A stretch of 64,000 bases of DNA from Micrasema longulum (lineage: Eukaryota > Arthropoda > Insecta > Trichoptera > Brachycentridae), in the NCBI GenBank assembly GCA_022494885.1, contig JAGVSM010000217.1, positions 372,001 through 436,000 on the forward strand, in the 5' to 3' direction. A program made the position numbers and the translations under genes. Under the pieces are notes generated by a model. That model ran no database searches and was not told where the DNA came from. It saw only the letters and a list, made by a program, of their open reading frames with translations. The stretch's first letter is position 1. Each line of letters begins with the position of its first letter. Positions 45,931 to 59,500 of the stretch are shown piece by piece.

Positions 45931-48666
45931 GCCTTGTTTACACGAGGACAATACAATGGATATGACAATATTGTCATGTCCCGGCTCCGTGGACAGCCTC
46001 GACCGCGCAGAACATAAACGCTGGGACAATACGAAAATTCAGTCGCAGTTCACACGTCACCGCTACGAAAATGAATACACGACGGCGTATGTTGCGAGCG
46101 AGTTTGCAAAAAATATGATTTCTTTTATACCAAGATGTACTTGATTTTGGAAGATGAACCAGTTAACAATAAGAAAACTCTTTGGATTAGGAATTGGATG
46201 GCGCAGGATATTTAAAAACGATTGACTCATTTATACATAAAATTTAAATAAAACTTGATTTGGTATTTTTATTATATGTTGAGTCTTAAAAATGGTGATT
46301 GAAAGCGGTTAAACTTTCCGACAGATGCTTGACGATTTCAAGACGGCTGATTTAAAAATAAAGGTTTACCCATATAAACATCATAATGGCGAAAACATTT
46401 TGTTTTATTTATTATTTTGTCTTTTTAATCCATGTTTTATATTAATGATATTATATTTTAAATGCGTACACCAAAATACTTAGTCAACCATTAATCAGCA
46501 CCGAGATTAAACTACATTTACCCGGATTCACTGGAATTGCTACCGCAGCATAACCGTCGCTATTATTATATATTTTTTATCTTATTGTATCTCTCAGTAA
46601 ATAAAACAAAAAAAATGAAAAAAATGTATTCAATAGTAAATTTGAACATCATCATATACCTGCGTTAGGAAAACTTTAATGCAGTCATAAATCGCACTTG
46701 GAAATACGGCGCATTTCACACAGCGGTAAAAATCCACACGGCACATTTAAAGTCTTCAATTTTTTTTAAATTTAAATTTATTTATTTAATGCCAGGCAAA
46801 CGCAATAAGATGACTAATCTGATGATTTCCTTTTGCTCAATTTTCACCTCGATTTTTAAGAGTAGCCCCTGAATAAATTTTAAATAAATACAAAATAATA
46901 TAATAAATGTCAATCCACCTTAATTATACCGTGCCGTGTGGATTTAGACGATTCGTGCAAATTGGGCCTACGAGTTAGTAACACGGTGTTACACACATCC
47001 CTCAGAAGCCTTTGAATGTATTGGTTTGCCTCAACTAGAATTGAGTGACCTACACATATTTATTTTATAGGTCATAATAAAGATGTACGTGCTATGTTAA
47101 ATGTTTTTTTTTACTCGCACGTAATTCATGAATGAAACCATTTTATTAAACCACGGTATTTTTGGCCTTTATATGGCATCTGAACTGGCCCTCGACCTCG
47201 CAGAGTAATGGATATTTTTAACTTCAGTCAAGTAAGTTGAACGCAGACTTTTGATTTTCAATTTTAATTATTTAACAGAGAAACCTAGGATTCCCACTGT
47301 GGCTATAATTGCCTCCACGGTGTTTTTTAAACATTGTTTGTCCCTATAAATTGGGCAATCAATGCGCCATAAACAGTCCTGTTCGTCATAAAGAGAAATT
47401 AACTTTATAATTTCTTCCAGTTGCCATTTACGCGAAATTTTCAGCCAAAAAAATGTAAAAACTTTTTAAAAAATTAAAAAAATAAAAAACTTCCAAGTGT
47501 CACAAGCTCACGTCAAGAAAATCGCTGTCGTCACAAGGTCCTGCCTCCTGTCCGTGCGTGTTTCTACGAGGACAATACGATGCGGCCATTGGCCAGTGTT
47601 GGGATGCCGAAAAAATAAATATCCCAACTTGGCCATTTTTCAATTATGTTTTTAAATTTCTGAAAGCAGATATTATTAAAACATCTATTATTATTCGAAC
47701 AGATAAATAATAAGTAAAAAAGCTTATTCATAATTTCTTGTAACGGTAACGTGAGACGAGGATGACCAAGGAAGACAAGGCATGATCAGATACGCCAAAA
47801 TCTTAAGTCTGGTCATGTCAAAATCAGACATAACTGAAAGGCATGTATGACAAGATGTATGAATGTGGAAGAAGATAGGAATGTTTTCCAGGATAGACGT
47901 GTGTGGCGGTCCATTTTTTCTGCCTACCCCTACGAGGAAATGGCGTGATGATGGTAGTAGTAGTAGTAGTAGCATAAAATCTCGTGATACATAAAATTTG
48001 AGGTATGCAGGTATTCAGATTTTTTTATTTATCTTGCTGTATATGTATCCCAGTGACTTATTCAGGACTTTCGGGACTAGGGGCAGCAAAAAAATACATT
48101 TTTATTAAATAGCATGTATGCATAATATTAATAAGACGACTAAGGTATACGTGGTATTAAATGAAAACAAAATTAATAATTATGAATTGAAGTAGAGTAA
48201 GAGTAAACAATAAAATATTGCCAGGATCATCTTTCGAATACTTACAAAAACTGACGTTTTACAAATTTGCATTTGCATAGATTTAAGTAAGTATAATAGT
48301 AATAATAAAAAAGACATTAGGTTTATTCAAAATTTAACATTAATTAATAAAATAATTAACAAAACGATGTGAATGAAAATTAGAAAAATAACATTTCACT
48401 TATTTTAGAATAAAACAACAAAAAGTATTACATGCTTCATATATTATACTTTTATTATGGTTATTTACTAAACCTTAACCTATTTTATATACGCGGTGGT
48501 GGGGGTAATCATTGTTCCGCGGAGGATAATTTGCTCCCGGCCTGCCCGTCTATCTCGGAAGCGATGTCCAGAGACAAAGTCTTGTCCTACAAATTGCTGT
48601 TTACACGTGGAAAATGGTCGAGTCTTGGGACAAAACAATATTGTATTGTCCACGTGTAAACAAGGC
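45931..48666. mobile_element. Candidate DNA element bounded by ~27-bp inverted termini
   Basis: GCCTTGTTTACACG(A)GGACAATACAAT at 45931 is matched inverted at 48640-48666. A third partial copy (GTTTCTACGAGGACAATACG) is at about 47564-47585, and the right end folds on itself (TGTTTACACGTGGA at 48600, inverse at 48650-48663). There is no transposase between, so this may be two separate short MITEs instead of one 2.7-kb element. Confidence 0.45.
47720..47975 (+). mobile_element. RTE-like LINE 3' end with trinucleotide tail
   Basis: Degenerate match to the ends of 9860-10575 and 34895-35255 (GGAAGACAAGGCATGAT..GAT, RCMNVEE-like, SAYPYEEMA), followed by a GTAGTAGTAG tail at 47953-47972 that probably marks the 3' terminus. 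Confidence 0.7.
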
Positions 48667-50527
48667 TGAAGTATTTATAAGAGATCATAATATAATCTGT
48701 GGCCTGACTTGTACTATATAATCTGTGGCCTGACGTTTGAAGTGTTTGGACGTTTTGTTTTTATTTATTGTTTATTGCGATAATACGTTGTACGTTCTAG
48801 ATAAATATAAATAATATGCCAAATTAAGAAACAAGGTAAACGCAAACGCACATTTTCGATTGAATCCCTAATTCAATAGTTAACTAATTCAAGCGAACAC
48901 GACGTAACTCTCATTACTAACGTCTAAAGATGAAATATTTTTGTAGTAAAAACTTATTATTATGAGTATCTCATGGACGTCAAAGTTATAATTAACTGTC
49001 AGCAGGTTTTGATCTGATTTAAAAATGAATACATTATTAAATTATCGAAAGAATTGATTTTGAACTTTCAATAATTTTGTGTCAAGCCATGTGGTGTTGT
49101 GCCAAAGTTTATAGACAACATTGGTTCTTCAGTGTTCCTAACAAATAAGTCTTGCATAACATTATGTACAATCAACATAATCCGTATTATTGAATAATGG
49201 AAAAAGAACAAACATGTTTTTCAATCATTATCAAATTATCTGAATTGTAAAACATCCATGCGTTCTTACTCCTCCTAACCTTGACTACAATATGTATTTA
49301 TCAAACTTTTAAATTTATATTGTTATTTTACTTAATTTTACATACATATAAAAAAGCGGGAAATCCCACACAGTCGTTATTAGGGTATTAGGGTAAATAA
49401 AACTGGGTTGTGGTAGTGTTGTGGACTCACGGATCAAAAGTACGAGGTGCAAATCCCATTCTACCACAACTCGATTCCGACTACTTTTAGCTATTTACGA
49501 CTTCTAGTTATATTTCTTAAGTACAATTACATATTAAACACATATTATGTTTCAGTTACCGTCATTTCATTTGATTGTTATTTACACTGCTGCTAACTTG
49601 TTCTAATTCTATTTTGGTGCAAATTATTTTTTTACATTTTGTAAAGATACATTTAAATTACTCTTATTGTTTATTTTTAAACATATATTTACCAACTTTA
49701 CGCCGTTGAAGGAACAACTGCAACCTTTTATTGTTTGTAAACTTTATTATTCATGTACAAATAAAGTGGTTTTACTCTTTTTTATATGGAAAAAAATTTT
49801 TTACTCTTCAATGTATTTTTGATGGGAGTACAATTTAATTTTTGTTTATTTTGCGATTTATATGAGAAAATGTTCCTTGTGTATGCCTGCATCAATGTAA
49901 CCGTACACTTATATGACTACTCAAAACAACTTATTTTATTAAAAACAATGGTTTTAATAAAATAAGTATGCGCATTTGTGTCATATTTTCAATGGCACAA
50001 ATAGTACGAGATAGTCTCCGTAATATAAGTAGACTCATTTGTATAATTCATTGAGTGGTACAAATAGTATAAGTTAGTTTTAGTAGCATAAGCAGACTAA
50101 TTTCTGTTCCATCTATAGTGGTTCAAGTAGTATATCTGGGATATTTCTGTTATTTGTACAAAATACTTGAATCTGGCAACACAGATGAAATGATCAGTAA
50201 ATAAAACCCCCTTTGCAAAATATGAGTTCTTTTGCTAAATAATTGGGTTAATGATAATGTGTTTTTGCTCTCCTGAAAAGTTACACTTCTGCAGTTATAC
50301 TCTTATGTCTGCCCATTAAAGATATCACTGGAACTTGTGTAAGAATGATTACCTTACCCCTGCATTTGATGTACCAATGTAGTGCCTTATGATCCACCAG
50401 GTGCAGATAGGAGTATGAAGATGATTTGGTTGTGCATTTAATATTTACAGTAAACCAACTTTATTTCCAACACTGTTGAGCATGTCTGACCACTATAAAT
50501 TAATATATTAAGATACATCTTTTTCAG
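48667..50527. other. Upstream region of SWT1
   Basis: No gene. Contains a family C SINE (49400-49530, box B-like GAGGTGCAAATCCC) and an old family A SINE body (50330-50430, 'TACCAATGTAGTGCCTTATG'). The SWT1 promoter and 5' UTR must lie here or further left; an AG acceptor directly precedes the ATG at 50528. Confidence 0.45.
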
Positions 50528-53500
50528 ATGGATCCAAAGAAGATCATTAAAAAAAGAGTGAGAAGAAGTAAAGCCAAGAATAAGGCTAAATTACAGCTTT
50601 GCCAAGGAAATGATAATTTAGTCAACAAATCAAATCCTGTAAAGTCATTACTACCCCAAACACCGCAGCCCTTAAATTCATCACAAGCAAATAAAAATAC
50701 AGCACCGAAAAAAAATATTCAGGCTATTCCGAATACTAAAAATGATGGAGTAAAAAAAAAAAGTTTGCCTACGAAAAGAAAAAGTAATGTTTATTATCCT
50801 CATATTTCATTATTTTAATAAACACAATATTTTTTAAATTTTATTTTATAAATTTATTGCATAACTTTTTTAATACCAGGGAATCTATATAAAATTAGTG
50901 AATTAGAAAATGAATATAGCATCCTCTGGTTAAGATAGTCTCTATCTAACATAGCTCAGCCTGTTCTAAGATGGAGATTTTTTAAGTATAAGTAGTTCTA
51001 TACTAATACAACAATAGCAAAAAAGAACTAAAACTACTTAATTATAAATACATAGCTAAAAGAATATGTGAAGACATCTAAGTAGTTAGCACTGGAGTCA
51101 AAAAGTGTTAGGTCATACATACCCGATATGAGATAATATGATTTTGGTAGCATTAGAGCGAGAAAGACATATAGGATTCAACTCAGAGTAATAATGTGCC
51201 AAGCTATAGAGGAGCCCAAATGTAGAAAAACCATTCTATGACTATTGGGTATTAAGTTAGCTACAGTTCGCAGCAAAACAATGGGCCGTACTCAGGTCGA
51301 GAATTGCCAAATGTATATTAAATTGCATTGTAAATACCTGTGTGTTTATTATTGCAGGGTTATTCCAATTTATTTTTCTATGCTTCGCCTATATTTATTT
51401 TATAAAACTGAAAACACATGTGTGTGTTTATTTTTTTATTCATTTATTTATTTTATTCATTTATTTATTTTATTCACAATATGCTTATGTTACATTTATT
51501 GAGACATAAATCCCAGCTCCATGGAACCAAAGTCCAGTGTTGAGTTTGTTTGTTTGTCCGTCACATCTCCGAAACCGCGAGTCGTAGCGGTCTGAAATTT
51601 GGACATGTCATTTAAGATGCGATTTCAAGGTTAATGTTGCTATTTTCGAGTAAAATTTTAATTAACCTCTACTCGATAAAGACTCAAACTTTATATCGAT
51701 GCCTAGTGCGGCCCCGATATATTGCCCTTAATCAAATGTCATTACTAACAGTAAACATACTTTAATTCCCAAATTTATCCCCTTAATTGAGAAAAAATTG
51801 TATCTAAAGTAAATATGTTGATAGAAGGAAAGTTTTTAAGCAACATAATACACATGTCGGGACAATAAATGTCGAAAATCAATGTAAATCATGGGAAAAT
51901 ATTCGGAATCAATTACCTGTGAAAACTGACTTCTTTAACACCTTTGACGTTCTACTGCTGCAACCAAACATACTGCAATTCACCATAGTCGATTTTTATT
52001 TATTATAACGTAAATATCCAACTTATTTACAAACAAAGCCAAGCCTACCGACAAAAGCATCCGACAGAACCGTTATGTATTTGTTGTCAAACAAAACAAA
52101 ATGGTTGCTAACCAACATCGCTTGCGTTCTATGAAACATAGTGATAGGGCTTCTCTCTAGGTTACGCATTATTACTCTGAGGGATTCAAACAAACTTACG
52201 AAATAAATCCATGACATGCTAAGAAATCTGATACCTTATAGCTTATAGGTACTCCGGCGATTTGACGATTCTTTTGAGTATAAAAAAAAAAATACATCAG
52301 AATTATTGAATCATTTTATAGACATTACGTGAAATCATCGACCTATTAATGCACATAGATGCGCCCCATAAGGTAAATTTTGAATATAGTGTACTCATAG
52401 TTCCGAGTTAGCTTATTAATACCAGAGCTGCATTCGATGAGACTGCATATACTACAAAATGGAAGAGTGACCATTTTTGGTATATACAGGATGTTCTTTA
52501 AACTCTGTCACATCAAAAACCACGATGTCAGTATAGGCAAGAAGATGTATTAGCATATTAAAAAAAGTATTTAAAACGAAGAAAATTAAAAAAAAAAAAT
52601 ATTTAAAAAAACAAATGGTTGCTTACTTCTGCAGGGGAGAAGCGAGGGGGGCGCGGCTGTGCAGTTGACAGTGTATCAGGCTCCCCCCTCCCCCTCCTAG
52701 TTTCTCCCCTACAGGAGTAAGCGACCATTTGTTTTTTATTTATCTTTTATTTTTTAAGATTTTAGCTGTCCAAAAAAATTATTTTAATGTGCCAATATGT
52801 CTTCTTGCTCATACTGATCATCGTGGTTTCGGATGTGACAGGGTTTAAAGAACACCCTGTATAAAAAGTTTATATTAAACTCTTTATAAATTCCAAAGAG
52901 ATTTTTTTGTTAAATTTCTTAAAATTTCTACCCATTCATTTCTTTTTACTGGATTTAGGGGAATGCTAAAATAACATTAACTCACATTTATTATGTTTTA
53001 ACTTAAAAGTTAATCCGAATGCTAGATCGTACCCTAAAGATATTAAAAAATAAAACACCATTAAAAAACGTGTTCCTACTAGTGCATTCCTGTTAGTAAA
53101 AAGAGCTTTGCTTTTGTGCCGCTAGGCGTAGTTCGACATTTACAAGAAATAAAATTTATATTTGAATAATAATTATTTAAAGCTCTGTTAATCCCTTATA
53201 AACTAATACTTACCAATGAAAAGTTACACAATCCTTTTGATAATGTTTAATCCTAATGGTTTTTACACACTTTCACGGCAAGCCGGCATTTTGGTTTTGA
53301 TTCTAAATATCAAGCTCACGTCACACCTGATTGGCGGTTAAAGGACAACTAAATATGCATTGAGCATGACTGGGCGTTTGGCCATTAAAGGTGGTAAAAA
53401 AAAGTAACTGCAGTTTTACAAAAATAAATTAAATCAAAACAAAACAACACCGTAACAAAGTAACAAAAACTAAATCACCAAGGGCAGAAGTATATAAAAA

Positions 53501-56500
53501 AAATATTTCGTTTCGTGTGAAAAAATTATTGTCCTGCCGCATTCCGTACTGCGCTTTGCCTTAACTTCAAATTTAATCACTTAAATCTTTATCCATGATC
53601 CTTACCTACCCGTATTATAATCTCCCAAGGAAGAAGTATATACACATATACGCATGAAATCTCCCCGGCCCTCTCCACCTCACTCCACCTCATACCCACG
53701 CAGTCCCGTGCCCTTACTCATTCGTATCTTGAAAACAAAATTTTAAACAGCATGAAGTCATTACTCTTATAAAAGAACGCCAAAAACTGAAACAGTGTCA
53801 TAACCAGTTGTAACCTTTAAGGCATTTAAAAAAACGGGAAAACTTCACCATTAAAAAAAAAAAACTGTGAGCCTACACCGTTTGAAAACAATTGCGTTTC
53901 AAAGAAACCCTGTTTAAACTTTGCTGGGTGTTGTTTTTTAAGTTTTTGATTCATCCACCCAGACTCCATACAATATTATTAGAATTTACATACAGTAATG
54001 AGGCACTTAATCAGCTCACAATTTCTTTAAAATGCGGACCCTGCTGTTCGATCCTTTTTGACAATTATTCATAATTAGCACCTCATAAATACATGCCTTG
54101 AATAATAAATACCATATTTTAATAAAGGTTTTATATTTTATTTGCTAACACATTGACGAAGTAATACGAAATGAATGGAATACCTAGTTTACTAAGTGGC
54201 TCAATTTTAGTGTAAGCTCCCACAAATAATTTTAAAAAGAAAGCCCTCCCAATTTAACTAACACGTGCATTCCACTCCATGCATTCACATGTTTGTGCCG
54301 ACAATTTCTTGTATATACAGTATTGATAATTTACCATGGGTATTATAAATTTATAAATACCATGGGTATTATAAATGTTAAATCAATATTAATGTACATA
54401 TAATATGCATATAATCAGAATGAAAACATAATTATAAGTATAAATGAAATGACATTTTGTGAATTTAAAGGTATCTATTTTCATTTAATAAATGTTTTAA
54501 GCTAAAAAATATTAATGTTATTCCATAAAATAAGGTGCCTATAAAATACATTAAATAATAATAAAAAAAACGACCCGAAGTTTTGGACCTTTTGTGATCT
54601 GATCACATCAGTCCAGATGATTGACGCTGCAATGGTGTCTTAAACATCGACAAAACAGATGAACAATGGCATAACAATCCTCTCAATTTGATTAAATCTT
54701 TTTGAGAGGTATTGATTTAGTCATCTTTTAACCACTGGACTTGAGCTTGACATTTGGAAACGATAAAAATGCCCACTTGTGTCATGATCCTTTGTAAAAA
54801 CTTTTTACATAAACACTGTAAAAAAGAAAAGTCTTTACAACACAATATTTCCATTTATCCTTATTCTAACACACCCATATAACAGAAATACCTTAAAAAG
54901 TTTTTGTTTTCATTTTATGGTCATTTAATTATTTTGCACCACAACAGGCCAGGAGGCAGTGGTGAAATTCTGCACAAAACACCCAGTCTTTCATTCTCAC
55001 TGGGAATCAAACAAAGAACCTTTCGTGTGTGAGTCAAGCATCTTAAGCACCACACCATATTTATTGTACTTCATGTTTACATGTGATTTAGATTAAACGG
55101 CATTTTTAAATGACAATATTGTATGATTTTTATACTTCTAGTGCATTTATCCAGACAGCCTTAGCCCTTTCGCTCCTGGCCAACACGTTTGTGTGGGAAC
55201 AAACAAAAATTCAAATTGCCTTCCATATTCTGTTAGGTCCTGGCCACAACAATTGTTCATGTTACTAGCCACTTACAACATAAAATATTTTTTATATGAT
55301 AGCTCTAGTATCCGAAGTGAAGAGATGGTCTAAAAAAAGGAGAGTAAAGAAAATTAAAAAATATATCTCAGGAGCGAAAGGGTTAGATGATTGCATTGGT
55401 AGATGCTATTTCTATATTCAAATTACTATTAATGATTGATTCTCAAAAATTTTACCAAAAATATTATTGTCATTTATCTGTCGATTTGACATGTCTTTTT
55501 AAAATACTCTTTTGTATTATATGAATAACTTAAAGTGAAAACATACATTAAATAAATGATAATATTTAAATACCTCTTAACTATTTATGAAATGTTCAAT
55601 TTTAAAATGTTTTTAGATAAGGGAATAGATCAGCAAGAAAATCAGTCTAATAATCCAGCAAGTGACAAAAATACTACTCCAATATTAAACACTCATCAAA
55701 AAAAGAGTAAGGAAACTTTTTATATAAAAAGATGGACAAGTCTAACATGTTCTAATTTTTTTTAGTATTCATTATAATTTTTTGAAATATCAAATATTGC
55801 AATGCTGGTCAGTGATAGAGTTCTTGTCTTCACTATGACAATTTTTTTTATTTAATTTAAAATCAATCAGATTGTGGTCCCATCCCCGTGCGCAATTTGG
55901 TCAAGCTGTTTGCATAGAAAGATTTGCAAACAAGCGGCGTTGTATGGTATAAGAACTAAGTAAAAAGAAAGTCACCCATAGAAAACTGGGCTCTATCCAA
56001 AGACAAATAGCTATCAGGTCATGCAAGGGATACAGAACAATCTCCTTGGTATCAGCTCAGGTTTTGAGTGGATTCAGGCCACTCGACCTGAGGATCAGGG
56101 AGCTTGCAGAGGCATACGAGGTGAAAAAGAGCCTCACCTTGCAGGGCTTGTCGCAGAACAGACTTTAACAGGGAGTCAGAGGCTCGTATACTTAAAAAAT
56201 TAATAGGCTGCTTGTTTAGGACACCCAGCACGTGACCAAATTGCGCGCGGGTGCCACCGAACACCTGGCAAAAAAATACATCCAATAGAAAATTGCTAAT
56301 TTACTTGTTCTTGATGTTTGTAAACTACTCTTTTATTGAGTTATGTATTTGTTCTAAATTTTAGTGTAGACAGCATGTAAAATACTTTAATATAGTCTGG
56401 AGAGATGGGTTGTGGTCCTGTAGGTAGTGTCGCCTACTCCAGGTTAGAAGGTCACAACTAGTTTCCCCATTTTCTAACCCCCTTTTTTTAGAATAGTTGT

Positions 56501-59500
56501 GTAAATCATAACACAAATATTCCTCTTTTTTTAAGTAGTAAAATGATTAATGTTTATATTGTTTTAGTCATTGAGAAACTTAACCAGAAAATAAATTCTT
56601 CCCATGAAAATACTTCAAACAGAAGTATCAATAATAATGGAAACAAATTAAATCCTACTCAATTAAGAGGTAAGTCCAAGTTTTTGTATTGCTAACAGCA
56701 GATAGCGGAAGGAAAAGGAGTATGCTTTTGTATAAGTAAATAATCTGTATATTTTTTAAACTTGGTTTAACTTCCACAAAAATTAAATTGATTGAAATTT
56801 GATTTATTTTTCAGCATTCCAAACAAACTTATACATTTTGACCATGAAGTTTTAATTATCGATTATTTAAATTATTCTGAATGCAGTCCTATACATCTTA
56901 AAATGTAATTTTATTTTTATTTTTAAATGTCACTAGTACATAATATTCGTTAAAAAAAAAAATTACCTCTCCAGATAAAACCTGTGTTGAATTGTATATT
57001 GAGGGCACAGAACCAGAATGACTTATCATGAAATTTGGCAAAATTTTTTATATATGGACTATCAAATAACTGTGGGACTTTAATGTTTTTTGTTCTAACC
57101 GCTCGGCCCGCGCCCTAACTACTCCTCGGACTTTAGTATAAAAATTAATGTAGAATATTGAATGAAAAACAATATATTTATAAAACTTTCTTTAGGCAAA
57201 AATATTAAATTCCGTGCCATTAATTAAAATGAATTATTTATGAAAAAACAGGTTAATATAAATTGAATGACATGATATTAATAGCAATAAAACAGTAATT
57301 GAAAGTTAACAGAATGTGAAAAAAAGCAAAGTAAAATAATGAAATTAACGGCAAAAGAAATGACCTAACGGTTAAGTATAGTTGATTATGACAATAAGAC
57401 CTAATCTTGTGCAAAATCCCTTGCTGCGTCAGATGTAGTTTGTTATAAAAATTGTGGAATTTATTCGGTATCCACTGCTTTAATACCAGCAAACCGTTGA
57501 ATTTTGTTGAAAGCATGAGTAGTATTACTGCACTACTGGTGTTTGAGAACAAGCTATTTCAGTAGTGGTATATCGGAGGACTCCAATGTGTTTAGCATTA
57601 ATAGAATCTGAATATATGAACAAAATGACATTCATAACTCAATTTTGCAAAAAATGTGGTTTTCAGCTTTAAGGTACATATATTATAATAGGTCTTAGTT
57701 ATGTCCTAGGAAAAACACAGTTGACAAGATTTATATCAAAATTTGCCTCTCTTGCACAATTAAAATTTTCTCCATACATCATTCTGGTTGTAAGCCCTCG
57801 ATATAATGTTCCCTAATAATTCCTTTGTCGCTGTTAAGTTTATCTTTTTAAAGTAAAAACAATGTTTTAAAAACATTGTTTTCAATTTTTTTAGAAAATG
57901 GATGACAAATTATTTTCTTGCAGTTCTCGAGGTGATTGCCCAGAAAAAAAAGCAGCAAAATGAATTTAAAGTATCAAGGTCTGCAACAAAACATAATAAA
58001 AGTGAGTAAATTCATACATATTGTTGCTGCGCCTCTAATACTATGCCAAAAAATAAATCAAAAATAGCTTTTGCTTTCTTCATAAGGAAATATCAATGTT
58101 TTGTATAACTTATGCACATTTTTATTAAGCATATATTTAATATGTACTTTCAGAAGGAAGTACTCACAGCTCCAGTGTAAATAAAAATTCTTCAAATGGT
58201 ACATTAAGTTCTTATTCAATTCCAAAAGTAAGATCTTCTGCTAGTGTTTCTCTGGGCGATATTTGCACACCAAGAATCAGTAGAAAAGAAAAAAACAATA
58301 AAAACAGTAAGGATAATATTTTATATTATTTAATCTAAATTTTAACCATTCTATAATTTCAAAAATAGTATCAAACTTGGTTTTAACGAGATAATATAAA
58401 TTGAGTTCTGAACTGTACTAATTGGAAGACGATAATATGATATTATTTATGAGATAACATGCATAATTGGGTAAAATATTCTCACAGTTTTGAATTTATT
58501 ATTACTTAAATGAAATTAATATTTACTTTCTTATAGTCAATATTGTGTGAGGCTAGAATGTGGAAGTTTTACTAGCCTTCTTGTTCTTTTTATGACTTAG
58601 ATTTATTTATGTGTATTAAATTTAAAAAGTCGGCCTCGTGGTGTAATGGTCAGCTCGTTTGCCTACCATGCGAGAGGTATCAGGTTCGATTCCCGACATG
58701 GTTGATATGAAATATTTATTTAAAAGGGTGTTTTCACACCAGAATATTTCATAGTCCCTGGACTGCTGCCTGAAGTGTAAGACTGATCATCTTACCTTTA
58801 TGTAACAAAAATGATCAAGATAAGCTGTGATTGGTGTACCAATGCAGTTCCCTATGCACCATTAGGTGCGGAAAGGGAATGATAATGATGATGAAATTGA
58901 AAATTGGATTTCAGCACAAAATAAACATTTTTAATAAATTAAATGGTTTTTTCAGTTACTTAATTGGGTGTTAACATAAGTTGTGTCAATTTTTTTAAAT
59001 GAAGAGACCAAGATGACATAACAAAAAAAAAAACAAATTAGCTTATAATTCATAGCAAATATCGCAAGAAGCTTTGACAGCTTTATTCCCTCGATTGAAT
59101 GCGAACAAAACGAGGTGTCGAAAATGCCCACTTTCGTTTACTTGACATTCCATTTTAAAAGTGTGTAATCAAATAAAATAAAATATATGTATTGTAAAAG
59201 CAAACCCAATATCTTACAGAGCAGTAAAACTTTCTTTCCAATGCCGGATAACCTTTACCATTTTTTGTATTGCTCTTGGTACTCATTTTTAAATTTTACA
59301 CAATTTATGTTAACATCTAATACACAAGAATTATAAAAATAAATTAATAGTTATTGTAAAATATGCTTGCTTTAAATAATGTTCTTTGGGTTCTAGGTGC
59401 AGAAAAAAGGTTACAAACTTTAAGAAAACGAATATCTGGTACATCTCAAAATGATGTTAATGTTAAAAATGAAGTTTTGGAAGGTGTAACTTCTACATCT

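Larger units (their letters stand above)
50784..55616 (+). other. SWT1 intron 1 (4.8 kb) with repeats
   Basis: Bounded by a GTAATG donor and TTTTTAG acceptor. Holds the MITE at 52485-52862, a SINE B at 54937-55062, a small TIR element at 55162-55383 and a 27-bp direct duplication (ACCATGGGTATTATAAAT) at 54335-54380. Nothing coding recognised. Confidence 0.6.

Noticed and set aside
48432..48659. 75-codon ORF with a Gly-rich stretch
   Set aside because: Runs directly into the inverted terminal repeat at 48640-48666, so it is part of the repeat.
58630..58705. Possible tRNA gene (box A/box B present)
   Set aside because: Followed by a fixed non-tRNA body and TGATGATG tail and found in several copies, so it is a SINE head, not a functional tRNA.
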